Positions 17,982 through 26,318 of a DNA stretch of 64,000 nucleotides are shown piece by piece (position 1 is the first letter of the stretch; every line of letters starts with the position of its first letter). The notes beneath the pieces are model-generated. The model saw only the letters and a list, made by a program, of their open reading frames with translations, was not told where the DNA came from and searched no databases. The stretch is taken from NCBI GenBank assembly GCA_020848905.1, contig JADLHG010000031.1, positions 186,001 to 250,000 on the forward strand, read 5' to 3'. A program made the translations under genes and the position numbers. Origin of the DNA: Deltaproteobacteria bacterium. Lineage in GTDB: Bacteria > Myxococcota_A > Polyangia > GCA-2747355 > JADLHG01.

Positions 17982-18206
17982 ACAAGTCGTACAAGGTAGG
18001 ATAGAGGCATGGAAGATGCGGCGCGGGGCCTCCAGGTGGTGGTAGCAGATTTCTGGCTCTCATCGCCTGTAATGGTCCATAGTCAGCCTGGACGGCCGAA
18101 ATCCAGGATCGATGCGTGAGATCTCCAAGCCCCCGATGGGCGATACGTTACGAGTTTCTGGGAGCCTCCCCCTGAGATGTCGGAGGAGGATTCGTGCGAT
18201 TTGGTG
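17982..18206 (+). ncRNA. Candidate structured non-coding RNA upstream of the pil operon
   Basis: No gene is found in this part of the 477-base gap between the response regulator and the HTH gene. The stretch begins at the predicted start of the promoter at 17947-17975. A 10-bp closing helix (two of the pairs G-U) can form between 17983-17992 and 18194-18203. A 9-bp internal helix can form between 18062-18070 and 18136-18144. Inside that, two mutually exclusive hairpins are possible: 18075-18079 with 18089-18093, or 18087-18092 with 18102-18107. The overall shape, a long rod of about 220 bases with closed ends, is somewhat like 6S RNA, but I cannot confirm any family. No clear intrinsic terminator follows. 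It could also be a regulated leader of the HTH-pil operon. Confidence 0.4.
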
Positions 18207-18227
18207 TCTGCTGCAGTGCGTTAGGAG

Positions 18228-18277
18228 TTAGCGCTAGTTAATACCTAAATTAAATATAATTAAGTCTCATTTATAGG
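18228..18277 (+). promoter_or_regulatory. AT-rich promoter region of the HTH-pil operon
   Basis: A sharply AT-rich island in an otherwise GC-rich window, holding a perfect TATAAT (18255-18260). No good -35 hexamer is found at 16-18 bases, which suggests activator-dependent initiation. Just downstream, 18281-18299 holds the inverted repeat CCCGGG-7 bases-CCCGGG, which could form a hairpin in the leader or serve as a binding site. Confidence 0.45.
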
Positions 18278-18350
18278 GTCCCGGGCTTGACACCCGGGGA
18301 GAAGGAGTTTCATAATTGTCTCGTTCTGTTAGCCCAATCCTTCGGCCTTC

Positions 18351-18755
18351 ATGCTTCAGAACGGGACAGCGATGGAAACGCAACGGTCCGAGCAAGCGCA
18401 GCGCGCAAGCGAGAACGAGCGAGGAAATGAGCCGAAGCGCGCTGGCGATCGTGCGGCGAACGAATCGGGCACTGCGAGCTCCGTAAAGGAGAACACCGCG
18501 GCGCCCGAGAACGACGCGCAAACGAAGAAGAGCTCGACCAAGAAGAAGCCCCGGCGGAAGAACAATGTGCGCAAGCTCAGAACCGAACGCATGATGAGCA
18601 AAGCTGAGCTAGCCAGGCGAGCAGGCCTTTCCACTCTCACCGTCGATCGGGTCGAGAAGGGGATGGAGTGCCGCATGGACACGAAGCGCAAGATTCTGGA
18701 AGCGCTGGGACTGACTCCATCGGACCGGGTGGCGGTGTTTGGTGAGGAGGAGTAG
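18351..18755 (+). CDS. HTH (XRE-like) DNA-binding protein heading the pil operon
   Basis: A 134-residue protein. The first 75 residues are charged, low in hydrophobics and rich in Lys, Asn and Glu (probably disordered), ending in a basic patch KKKPRRKNN. Residues about 77-130 form a helix-turn-helix domain of the Cro/C1 type (VRKLRTERMMSKAELARRAG, STLTVDRVEKG, KRKILEALGL). It is followed 27 bases later by pilM on the same strand and so is probably part of the pil transcript; it may regulate that operon. ATG 18372 is an alternative start with a slightly better upstream GGGACA. Codon choice is somewhat less GC-biased than in the pil genes. Confidence 0.75.
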   Translation: MLQNGTAMETQRSEQAQRASENERGNEPKRAGDRAANESGTASSVKENTAAPENDAQTKKSSTKKKPRRKNNVRKLRTERMMSKAELARRAGLSTLTVDRVEKGMECRMDTKRKILEALGLTPSDRVAVFGEEE

Positions 18756-18782
18756 CGAGGAGGGCCGGAGGATGAAGGGTGA

Positions 18783-19829
18783 ATGGGCAAAAACTGCATC
18801 GGCCTGGACATCGGCAGCAGTGCGATAAAGATCGTCCAGCTCCGCCAGAGCAAGCGCGGACATCAGCTCGTTAACTTCGGGATCCAGCCGGTCCCGCCAC
18901 AGAGCATCGTGGACGGCTCGGTGATGAATACCGGGGCCATCGCGGAGGCCATCTCCGCGCTGACGAGCCAGCTCAAGGTCCGGCAGAAGGAAGTGGCCGT
19001 GGCGGTCGCCGGCCATTCCGTGATCATCAAGAAGATCAGCGTCCCGATCATGACCCGGCAGGAGCTGGAGGAGCAGATCCACTGGGAGGCCGAGCACCAC
19101 ATCCCCTTCGCCAAGGACGACGTCGAGATCGACCATCAGGTGCTGCAGCGCCACCAGGCCCAGAACCAGATGGAGGTGCTCCTGGTCGCGGCGAAGAAGG
19201 AGGTCGTCTCGGACTACGCCGCGGCGGTGCGCGAGGCGGGGCTGAATCCCGTGGTGATGGACGTGGCGGCCTTCACGCTCCAGAACTGCTACGAGCTGAA
19301 CTTCGGCCAGACGCAGGAGACGGTGGCGCTGCTCAACATCGGGGCGTCCATCTCCACGCTCAACATCCTCGCCGGGGGACAGAGCGCCTTCACGCGGGAC
19401 GTGACCATCGGGGGCCACGCCTTCACCGAGGAGATCCAGAAGCAGCTCAACGTCAGCTACGACGAGGCCGAGGCCTACAAGTGCGGGGGCTCCGGCGGGG
19501 ATGAGGTGGTGCCGCAGGAGGTGGAGGAGATCCTCGGCCACCAGGCGGAGGTGATGGCCGGCGAGTTCCAGCGCTCCTTCGACTTCTATCTCGCGACCAC
19601 GGCCGACGGCCGCGTCGACCGGGTGTACCTGAGCGGCGGGACCGCCAGGGTACCGGCCCTGAAGCGCGCCATCGAGGGACGCGCGCGCGTTCCCGTGGAG
19701 GTGCTCGACCCGTTCCACGGGGTCCAGGTGGACGAGGGGGCCTTCGACATGGGGTATGTGCGGGCGAACGCGCCCATGGCGGCCGTCGCGGTAGGGCTCG
19801 CCATGCGGAGCGAGGGGGACAACCTGTGA
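18783..19829 (+). CDS. pilM: Type IV pilus assembly ATPase-fold protein PilM
   Basis: A 348-residue actin/FtsA-fold protein. The N-terminal phosphate-1 motif GLDIGSSAIKIVQL is typical of PilM. The later nucleotide-site glycines are in LLNIGASIST and YLSGGTARVPAL. PilM lies on the inner face of the cytoplasmic membrane and binds the N terminus of PilN, linking the cytoplasmic motor side to the PilNOPQ alignment complex. The length is normal. It is the first structural gene of a pilMNOPQ set with short gaps, in the standard order. GAGGATGAAGGGTGA precedes ATG 18783. Confidence 0.97.
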   Translation: MGKNCIGLDIGSSAIKIVQLRQSKRGHQLVNFGIQPVPPQSIVDGSVMNTGAIAEAISALTSQLKVRQKEVAVAVAGHSVIIKKISVPIMTRQELEEQIHWEAEHHIPFAKDDVEIDHQVLQRHQAQNQMEVLLVAAKKEVVSDYAAAVREAGLNPVVMDVAAFTLQNCYELNFGQTQETVALLNIGASISTLNILAGGQSAFTRDVTIGGHAFTEEIQKQLNVSYDEAEAYKCGGSGGDEVVPQEVEEILGHQAEVMAGEFQRSFDFYLATTADGRVDRVYLSGGTARVPALKRAIEGRARVPVEVLDPFHGVQVDEGAFDMGYVRANAPMAAVAVGLAMRSEGDNL

Positions 19830-19863
19830 GGGGGGCGATGTCTCCCCGGCGCGTGAGGTGGTC

Positions 19864-20499
19864 ATGATCCGCATCAACCTCTTACCGGTTCGCCACATCC
19901 GCAAGGTCCACGCGGGCCAGCGTCAGCTCCTGCTCTTCATCGTGCTGGTCGTGGTGGAGTTCGGCGCCATGGCCGGCGTGTACCTGCTCAAGGACTGGGA
20001 GGTGGAGAGCAACAAGAAGCAGGTGGCTACGCTGCAGCAGGAGATCGAGGCCCTGAAGCGGGAGGTGGGCGACTACGACCGGCTGCGGCAGCAGCGGGAC
20101 CGGCTCATCTCGCAGCGCAACGTGATCAACACGCTGCAGAAGGCGCGCTCGGGGCCGGTGTGGATGCTCAAGGAGCTCTCCGACATCCTGAGCGTGGGCA
20201 AGGGGCCGACGGTCGACCAGACGCGCTACGAGACGGTGCTCCGCAAGGACCCCACGATGGGGTTCAACCCGCGCTGGAACGCGCGCCGGCTCTGGTTCGA
20301 GAAGTTCGAGGACCGCAGCGGGACGATCGCGCTCGAAGGCAAGGCGAAGGACTACGACGACGTGGCCGAGCTGATGAAGCGGCTGGGCGTCTCCGAGTAC
20401 TTCGCCGACGTGCAGCTCATTCGCAACGACCAGGTCATGGATCCGGGGCTCGGGATCAAGGTGGTGAAGTTTTCCATGACCTGCAAGTTCAAGAACTAG
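19864..20499 (+). CDS. pilN: Type IV pilus alignment protein PilN
   Basis: A 211-residue bitopic inner-membrane protein. The start at ATG 19864 gives the conserved cytoplasmic INLLP peptide that docks in PilM, followed by a single transmembrane helix (LLLFIVLVVVEFGAMAGVYLL) and a periplasmic coiled coil (KQVATLQQEIEALKREVGDYDRL) leading to a ferredoxin-like domain. TGAGG lies about 5 bases before this ATG; a GTG six bases upstream is less likely. PilN pairs with PilO in the periplasm. The gap to pilO is 18 bases. Confidence 0.95.
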   Translation: MIRINLLPVRHIRKVHAGQRQLLLFIVLVVVEFGAMAGVYLLKDWEVESNKKQVATLQQEIEALKREVGDYDRLRQQRDRLISQRNVINTLQKARSGPVWMLKELSDILSVGKGPTVDQTRYETVLRKDPTMGFNPRWNARRLWFEKFEDRSGTIALEGKAKDYDDVAELMKRLGVSEYFADVQLIRNDQVMDPGLGIKVVKFSMTCKFKN

Positions 20500-20517
20500 G
20501 GTCGACAGGAGCTGGGC

Positions 20518-21201
20518 ATGGGCATCTCGGACCTCGTCGAAAAATACGCGCAGTCTCCGACGAAGAACAAGGTCGCGATCATCGCGCTCGTGACCGTGTT
20601 TTTTGGCGCCATCTTCTATTTCGTGTTGTACTCGGACCTGGCCGATCAGGCGGACCGAACGGCACGAGAGATCAAGGATCTCACGGCACAGAAGGCCGAC
20701 TACGAGGACAAGAAACAGAAGTACATGGCCTTCCGCGCCGAGGTGAACAAGCTGCTCGAGGAACAGAAGGAGCTGCTCAAGGTCTTGCCGACGGACGCGA
20801 AGATCTCGACCTTCTTGCAGTCGATCCACGCGCAGGCGGAGCTCGCGGGGCTGAACATCCTGAGCTACGAGCAGCACACCGAGGTGCGCAAGGAGTTCTA
20901 CGCCGAGATCCCGGTGACGCTCGCGGTGAGCGGGCAGTACCACAAGGTCACCAAGTTCTTCCACGCGATGGAGAAGGACCTGAAGCGCATCGTCAACATC
21001 CAGGACCTGAAGCTCGGGGAGGGGGCGCCCACGGAGCAGGGGGTGGTGTTGAAGGCCAACTTCAAGGCGTTCACCTATCGCTTCCTGGGCGAGGAGGCGC
21101 CGCCCCCCGCTCCGCCGGGAGCCGTGCCGCCGCCCCCGGGACAGAACAACCTGCAGAAGATCATTCCGCCGGCACCGCCGCCCGCCGGTAGCGCGGGTTA
21201 G
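20518..21201 (+). CDS. pilO: Type IV pilus alignment protein PilO
   Basis: A 227-residue bitopic membrane protein of the PilO family. One transmembrane helix (VAIIALVTVFFGAIFYFVLY, residues about 19-38) is followed by a coiled coil rich in Lys and Glu (DRTAREIKDLTAQKADYEDK) and a ferredoxin-like periplasmic domain with the KVLPTDAKISTFLQSI and QYHKVTKFFHAME segments. The last 35 residues are a Pro/Ala-rich tail (APPPAPPGAVPPPPG), which is unusual and may contact PilP or peptidoglycan. It lies between pilN and pilP in the standard order. Confidence 0.95.
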   Translation: MGISDLVEKYAQSPTKNKVAIIALVTVFFGAIFYFVLYSDLADQADRTAREIKDLTAQKADYEDKKQKYMAFRAEVNKLLEEQKELLKVLPTDAKISTFLQSIHAQAELAGLNILSYEQHTEVRKEFYAEIPVTLAVSGQYHKVTKFFHAMEKDLKRIVNIQDLKLGEGAPTEQGVVLKANFKAFTYRFLGEEAPPPAPPGAVPPPPGQNNLQKIIPPAPPPAGSAG

Positions 21202-21215
21202 AGGAGACGGAGCCC

Positions 21216-21809
21216 ATGAGACGCGTGGCCATCCTCTTCTGCGGTGTGTGGGCGTGCCTAGCGCTCGCAGCGTGCGGCGACGATGCGAAGCCTCCCGAGG
21301 CCGCACCCTCCCCGGCGCCACCCCCGGCGGGAGCGCCTCCGGGCGGAGCGCCTCCGGGTGCGCCGCCGGCTGCGGCGGCGGGCGAGGTGAAGAAGCCGGG
21401 GCGCCCCGAGCTCACCGACGAGGACTTTGTCGAGAGTCCGGCCAACCGCGACCCGTTCCACTCGTACCTCGGGGAGTTCGCGGCGCCGGTGCGACGGGTG
21501 GCGAAGATCCAGCGCAAGATCATCCTGCAGCGCTACGCGCTCGACGAGCTGAAGCTCATCGCCGTGGTGACGGGCAAGACGCGGCCGGTGGCCATGTTTC
21601 GGGACCCGACGGGGCTCGGAGTGCCGGTCAAGCGCGGGGACTACATCAGCAAGAACGCGGGGCGCGTGAAGGAGATTTATAGCGACCGCGTGGTGATCGA
21701 GATCCAGGAGCAGTCGGAAGATCGGCAGACGATGGCGGACCGGGTCATCGAGCTGCACTCCAAGGAGGAGCGAGAAGCCTCGGGCGACGAGAGCTCCGCG
21801 ACCCAGTAG
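21216..21809 (+). CDS. pilP: Type IV pilus lipoprotein PilP
   Basis: A 197-residue lipoprotein. The signal peptide ends in a lipobox (LAAC, cysteine near residue 20). A Pro/Ala/Gly-rich linker of about 35 residues follows, then the PilP beta domain with the typical YALDELKLIAVVTG segment, the RDPTGLGVPVKRGDYI stretch and the conserved YSDRVVIEIQ near the end. PilP joins PilN/PilO on the inner membrane to the N0 region of the PilQ secretin. The gap to pilQ is unusually long (271 bases) and holds two strong hairpins. Confidence 0.94.
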   Translation: MRRVAILFCGVWACLALAACGDDAKPPEAAPSPAPPPAGAPPGGAPPGAPPAAAAGEVKKPGRPELTDEDFVESPANRDPFHSYLGEFAAPVRRVAKIQRKIILQRYALDELKLIAVVTGKTRPVAMFRDPTGLGVPVKRGDYISKNAGRVKEIYSDRVVIEIQEQSEDRQTMADRVIELHSKEEREASGDESSATQ

Positions 21810-21851
21810 AGGAGGCGGTCTTCGGGGGTCGGCGCAAGGCCAGACCCCTCC

Positions 21852-21874
21852 CAGACGACGGGAGCGGTCGTCTG
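21852..21874 (+). other. Hairpin in the pilP-pilQ gap (first)
   Basis: A perfect 8-bp inverted repeat, CAGACGAC (21852-21859) and GTCGTCTG (21867-21874), with a 7-base loop. No T-run follows, so it is not an ordinary intrinsic terminator. It may act as an mRNA processing or stability element separating pilMNOP from pilQ. Confidence 0.5.
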
Positions 21875-21949
21875 CGGAAGCGGTGAGCGCTCCAGGGGTG
21901 GTTCCTCGGGCGGGACGGCCGAGGGACCTGGCACGAAGCGTTAGGTCGG

Positions 21950-21969
21950 GGGAGCCCCCGTGGGCTCCC
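21950..21969 (+). other. Hairpin in the pilP-pilQ gap (second)
   Basis: A perfect 8-bp inverted repeat, GGGAGCCC (21950-21957) and GGGCTCCC (21962-21969), with a 4-base loop. It is very stable and lies about 110 bases before the pilQ start. There is no T-run. Confidence 0.5.
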
Positions 21970-22080
21970 TGAAGCGGTGGTCTGCCACTGCACGGGTGAG
22001 GTTTGCCTCGCGCGTGCCGAGCGGTGGAGCCTCTGCGCCCTCTGGAGGAGGGTTCTCGTGCGACGAGAAGGAGAGCGGTG

Positions 22081-25000
22081 ATGAGCCCATTGGTGCTGGC
22101 AAGACGACTCACCCTTGTACTGCTCGGGGTGGCTCCGGCGGTGGCGAACGCCGGGCCCCTGAACCAGGTCTCCAAGGTGGTGGTCAGCGAGCGCGGAGAC
22201 AACACCGTGGTGGAGCTGCGCGGGACCACGCGCGCGCTCTTCTCGGTCTTCAAGCTCGAGAGGCCGCCGCGGTTGACGGTGGACCTCGCCAACAGCGCGC
22301 TGGTCGGCGTCTCCAACCTCGTGGACGTGGACACCTGGGCGGTGAGCCAGATCGCCACCACCCAGTTCCGGAGCGACGCGAGCACCATCGCCCGGGTCAT
22401 GATCAACTTCCGGCGGGCGTGCCACTACACGGTGCGGACCGACGGCGAGCGGGTGGTCGTGACGGTGGTGCCGCACAAGGGGCGGCCGCCGTCGGCGATG
22501 GGGGCGAGCCAGGCGGACCTGAACCAGGCCAGACAGGCGGCGGCGCAAGCGGGGCAGCAGGCGGCCCAGGCGCAAGCGAGCGCGGCGCAGGCGCAAGCGA
22601 ACGCGGCGCAGGCGCAAGCGAACGCGGCGCAGGCCCAGGCGAAGGCGCTTCAGGCGCGCGGCGAGGCGGAGCGCGCACGCAAGGACGCGGAGCGGGAGCG
22701 CACGGCGCGCGGACAGAAGGAGCTGGCGCTCGAGCAGGCGCGCAAGGAGATCACGGAGCAGGCCCGAGCGGCGCTGGCGGCGCAGGCCGCGGTGGAGCGC
22801 GAGAAGCAGAGCCTCGAGCGGGCGCGGCGGGAGGCCGAGGCGCGTCAGGCCGAGGCGCGGCGCCTGCGCGGCGAGCTGGCGGAGGCGCGGGGACGCGCGG
22901 AGCAGGCCCCGGCGGCGATCGCGGCGGCGAAGCGGCTCATCGCGGAGAAGGCGGCGGCCGTGGCTCAGGCCGAGGCGCGGGCCCAGCAGGCTCTGGCGGC
23001 GCGTCGGGCGGTAGAGCGCGTGGTGGACCGCGCGGAGAAGAAGCTCAAGGACGCCGAGGCTGCGCGGCTCAAGGCCGAGGGGGCCCGGGCGGAGGCCGAC
23101 CTGGCCCGGCAGAAGGCGGAGAGCGACCGGGCACGGGCGCAGCAGGCCCGGCTGAAAGCGGAGACCGAGCGGGAGAAGGCGCGGGCCGAGGCGGAGACGC
23201 TGCGGCGGCAGGCCGAGGTGGCGCGGGCCGAGGTGCAGTCGGCGCGGGCCGAAGGGGCCGTGGAGCGAGCGCGCGCGGCCAAGCTGCGCAAGGAAGTGGA
23301 GTCGGCCCGGAAGGCGGCCGAGCTGGCGCGCAAGGCGGCGGACCGGACGCGTGCGGAGGCGGAAGCTACGCAGGCCAAGGCCGAGCAGCGCGCGACGGAG
23401 CTCGCCGCGGAAGCCGCGAAGGAGAGGCGGCGGGCCGAGGCGGCGCGGGCTCAGGCGGAAGAACGGGCCGGCGCGCTCGAGCGCAGCGAAGCCGAGGTGA
23501 AGGCGCGCAAGGCCAAGGTGGCCGAGGCGCTGGCGACGGCGAAGCGGCTGAAGGCGGCGCTCGCGGCCGCGCTCGAGCGGGAGGACGCGCAGGCGAAGGC
23601 CGTGGCCAAGGCGCGCGCGGAGGCGGAGGCGGCGCGGGTGGCCTCGCGTGGGGCCGATGCGGCGCGCAAGGAGCTCGACGAGGGGCTCGCGGCGGCCAAG
23701 GCCCGCCAGGTGCGGCTGAACGCGCAGATCGCGGGTCTGACGCGGGAGCTTGGCGAGCAGCGGCAGCGCGCGACTCTCGCCACGAGCCGGCTCGGGGAGC
23801 TGCGTCGGGTCGCTGAGGCGGCGCGGGCCAAGGTGGCGGCCGAGCGCGAGCAGGCGCAGAAGGCGCGGGCCGTGGCGGAGCTGAAGGAGGCCGAGGGGCG
23901 GCTCCGGTCGGCCGAGGCAGCGCAGAAGAAGGCCGACCTGGCGCAGGCCCGGCTGGCCGCTGAGGCTCGCCGCGCGGACGCGAAGCGGGCCGAGGTGGCG
24001 CAGGCCGTGGCGCAGGGGGCGAACCGGCTGGCTCTGGCGGAGCGGCAGGCTGCGCAGAGCGTGGAGCGCGCACGGACCGCCGAGTCGCAGCTCAGAAAGA
24101 GCCAGACTCTCCTCGCGGAGGTGAAGGCGCTGCGGGCCCAGGAAGAGGAGAAGCGGCAGGGGGTCGAGCAGGCCCGCCGCGGAGAGCTCGAGCGGCTCGG
24201 GCGCGCGGAGATCGAGCGGCGCAAGGCCGAGCGGGCCCGAGGCGAGGCCGAGACGGCGCTCCGGCGGACGCAGGCCGAGCTGGCCCGGATGAAGAGCGCG
24301 CGCGTGGCCGAGGAAAGGCAGCTCGAGCGGCTCGAACGCGCCAAGCAGGCAGCGGCGAAGCAGCTCGCCGAGGTGGAGCTCAAGAAGGCGCGGCGCGTGG
24401 CAGCGCTGGCGGCGCGACTCGGGCCGGCGAAGGGCCGGGCGGCGGTGGCCTTCGCGGCGGCCGGGTCGGCCGAGGCGGGGGCGGCGGCAGCGGCGCGCAC
24501 TCCCGAGAGTCGCATCCGGGACATCCGGTTCGTGGACCGGCCGAACGGGGCGCGGGTGGTGATCGAGCTGGACGGGGAGGCGCAGCACCAGATCCAGCGC
24601 GGCGACGGGGACCTGGTCCTCTACCTGCGCGGGGCGAAGCTCCCGCGGCTCTTGCAGCGCACGCTCGACGCGAGCGAGTTCAAGGGGCCCGTCCGGAGCG
24701 TGAGCTCCTACGTGGACCCGAGCGCCTCGGGGACCGTGCAGATCAAGGTGGCCGTGGCGGGCGCGCCGAGGCAGCGGCTCGAGCGCAAGGGGCGGCTCCT
24801 CGTCTGGGATTTCGACGCGGGGGTTCCGGCGCCCCGCCCCGAGGGGCAGGCGAGCGCGGCCGCGGCGACGGTGCAGCCGCTCGAGCTGGAGAGCGAGAAG
24901 GTGGCCGGTGTGCGGGCCCGGGGCCCGGCGGGAGGCGGGCGGCGCAGCTACAGCGGCCGCCGCATCGACCTCGACTTCAAGGACGCCGACATCCACAACA

Positions 25001-26247
25001 TCCTGCGGCTTCTGTCTGACGTCGGGAACGTGAACATCATCACGAGCGACGCGGTGCGGGGGTCGGTCACGATCCGGATGAAGAACGTGCCGTGGGATCA
25101 GGCTCTCGACGTGATCCTGCGGGCCAAGGGCCTCGGGCAGGTGCGCGAGGGCAATCTGCTTCGGGTGGCGCCGATCCAGGACCTCGAGAAGGAGCGGGAG
25201 TCCGAGATCGCGCGGCAGAAGCAGGTCCTCTTGCTCCAGCCGCTCGAGACGCGGCTTCTGCCCCTGAGCTACGCCCAGGCCTCGGCGGTGCTGCCGCAGC
25301 TCCAGTACACCATGAGCCCGCGGGGGAGGCTGACCTTCGACGAGCGCACGAACACGATCATCGCGCGGGACATCGCGAGCAACCTGAACCTTGTCGAGCG
25401 GATGATCCGCAACCTGGATACGCAGACGCCGCAGGTGATGATCGAGGCGCGAATCGTCGAGGCGCGCACGAACTTCACCCGCGCCTTCGGCATCCAGTGG
25501 GGCGGCGCCTTCACGGCGAGCAACGCCACGGGTAACTCGACCGGCCTCGCCTTCCCGAATCAGATCGGAGTGGGCGGCGGGACCGACGATCCGAACGCGC
25601 CGACGCGGGGCATCCTGCTCGGCCAGGCGGCTAATCCGAACTTCCTCGTGAACATGCCTGCCGCGACCGGCGTGGGTTCCGGCGCCGCGGTGGGTCTCAC
25701 GCTCGGCTCGATCAACGGGGCGTTCAACCTGAACCTGCGCCTCTCGGCGGCCGAGAACTCCGGCGACATCCGCATCATCAGCGCGCCGCGGATCACGACC
25801 CTCGACAACGTGGAGGCGCACATCGAGCAGGGCGTGACGATCCCCTTCTCGCAGATCACCGCGGTGGGCGTGCAGACCACCTTCCGCGACGCCAAGTTGA
25901 ACCTGACGGTCAAGCCGCACGTCACGGCGGACGGCAGCATCATCATGAGCGTCAACGTCACGCGGAACGAGCCGGACTTCGTCAACACGGGACCCCGCGG
26001 CGACCCGACGATCTTGAAGAAGGAAGCCAAGACCGAGATGCTGGTCAAGGACGGCGATACAGCGGTGATCGGCGGCATCTACACCACTCGAGACGGCCGA
26101 AGCTGGGCCAAGGTGCCCTGGTTCGCGGAGATCCCGATTCTGGGCTGGCTCTTCAAGACGCGGCGGGAGTCGAGCGACCGCGAGGAAGTGCTGGTGTTCA
26201 TCACCCCGCGCATCATCAACCGCGCGCAGAGCATCGGTGGTCGCTAA
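22081..26247 (+). CDS. pilQ: Type IV pilus secretin PilQ with giant coiled-coil insertion
   Basis: A 1388-residue secretin, far longer than usual PilQ proteins (commonly about 650-900). Order of parts: signal peptide (cut after ANA, about residue 23); a first AMIN domain (about 25-135) that binds peptidoglycan; an Ala/Arg/Glu/Lys/Gln-rich stretch of about 650 residues (about 145-800) that reads as an unbroken coiled coil; a second AMIN domain (about 811-905); the secretin N-terminal STN/N0 region (about 958-1045, from RRIDLDFKDADIHNILRLL); a NolW-type N1 ring domain (about 1055-1115) and the secretin barrel (about 1120-1385), ending in the VLVFITPRII motif typical of the family. ATG 22081 has AAGGAGAGCGGTG upstream. 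The barrel forms the outer-membrane gate for the pilus. Confidence 0.93.
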   Translation: MSPLVLARRLTLVLLGVAPAVANAGPLNQVSKVVVSERGDNTVVELRGTTRALFSVFKLERPPRLTVDLANSALVGVSNLVDVDTWAVSQIATTQFRSDASTIARVMINFRRACHYTVRTDGERVVVTVVPHKGRPPSAMGASQADLNQARQAAAQAGQQAAQAQASAAQAQANAAQAQANAAQAQAKALQARGEAERARKDAERERTARGQKELALEQARKEITEQARAALAAQAAVEREKQSLERARREAEARQAEARRLRGELAEARGRAEQAPAAIAAAKRLIAEKAAAVAQAEARAQQALAARRAVERVVDRAEKKLKDAEAARLKAEGARAEADLARQKAESDRARAQQARLKAETEREKARAEAETLRRQAEVARAEVQSARAEGAVERARAAKLRKEVESARKAAELARKAADRTRAEAEATQAKAEQRATELAAEAAKERRRAEAARAQAEERAGALERSEAEVKARKAKVAEALATAKRLKAALAAALEREDAQAKAVAKARAEAEAARVASRGADAARKELDEGLAAAKARQVRLNAQIAGLTRELGEQRQRATLATSRLGELRRVAEAARAKVAAEREQAQKARAVAELKEAEGRLRSAEAAQKKADLAQARLAAEARRADAKRAEVAQAVAQGANRLALAERQAAQSVERARTAESQLRKSQTLLAEVKALRAQEEEKRQGVEQARRGELERLGRAEIERRKAERARGEAETALRRTQAELARMKSARVAEERQLERLERAKQAAAKQLAEVELKKARRVAALAARLGPAKGRAAVAFAAAGSAEAGAAAAARTPESRIRDIRFVDRPNGARVVIELDGEAQHQIQRGDGDLVLYLRGAKLPRLLQRTLDASEFKGPVRSVSSYVDPSASGTVQIKVAVAGAPRQRLERKGRLLVWDFDAGVPAPRPEGQASAAAATVQPLELESEKVAGVRARGPAGGGRRSYSGRRIDLDFKDADIHNILRLLSDVGNVNIITSDAVRGSVTIRMKNVPWDQALDVILRAKGLGQVREGNLLRVAPIQDLEKERESEIARQKQVLLLQPLETRLLPLSYAQASAVLPQLQYTMSPRGRLTFDERTNTIIARDIASNLNLVERMIRNLDTQTPQVMIEARIVEARTNFTRAFGIQWGGAFTASNATGNSTGLAFPNQIGVGGGTDDPNAPTRGILLGQAANPNFLVNMPAATGVGSGAAVGLTLGSINGAFNLNLRLSAAENSGDIRIISAPRITTLDNVEAHIEQGVTIPFSQITAVGVQTTFRDAKLNLTVKPHVTADGSIIMSVNVTRNEPDFVNTGPRGDPTILKKEAKTEMLVKDGDTAVIGGIYTTRDGRSWAKVPWFAEIPILGWLFKTRRESSDREEVLVFITPRIINRAQSIGGR
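22570..22653 (+). repeat. Tandem 21-bp repeats at the start of the PilQ coiled coil
   Basis: Three near-identical 21-base copies (22570-22590, 22591-22611, 22612-22632) and a diverged fourth (22633-22653). The unit encodes seven residues of the AQANAAQ kind, exactly one coiled-coil heptad. This suggests growth of the coil by repeat slippage. Confidence 0.8.
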
Positions 26248-26318
26248 TGGGAGATGACGCCGTGCTACGATCGGGTCAACGCAGGGAGTGCTGCGCTGGC
26301 GGCAAGGGAGCCAAGACC

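Noticed and set aside
18281-18299. CCCGGG inverted repeat as an intrinsic terminator
   Set aside because: No T-run follows, and it lies upstream of the HTH gene, so it is better seen as a leader hairpin or binding site.
21930-21946. TGGCAC in the pilP-pilQ gap as a sigma-54 site
   Set aside because: After five bases it reads GTTA, not TTGC.
21745-25920. A 1391-codon open frame on the minus strand across pilQ
   Set aside because: It is antisense to the coiled-coil coding region, has an Arg/Leu/His-rich composition without motifs and no ribosome binding site. It follows from GC-rich third positions of pilQ.
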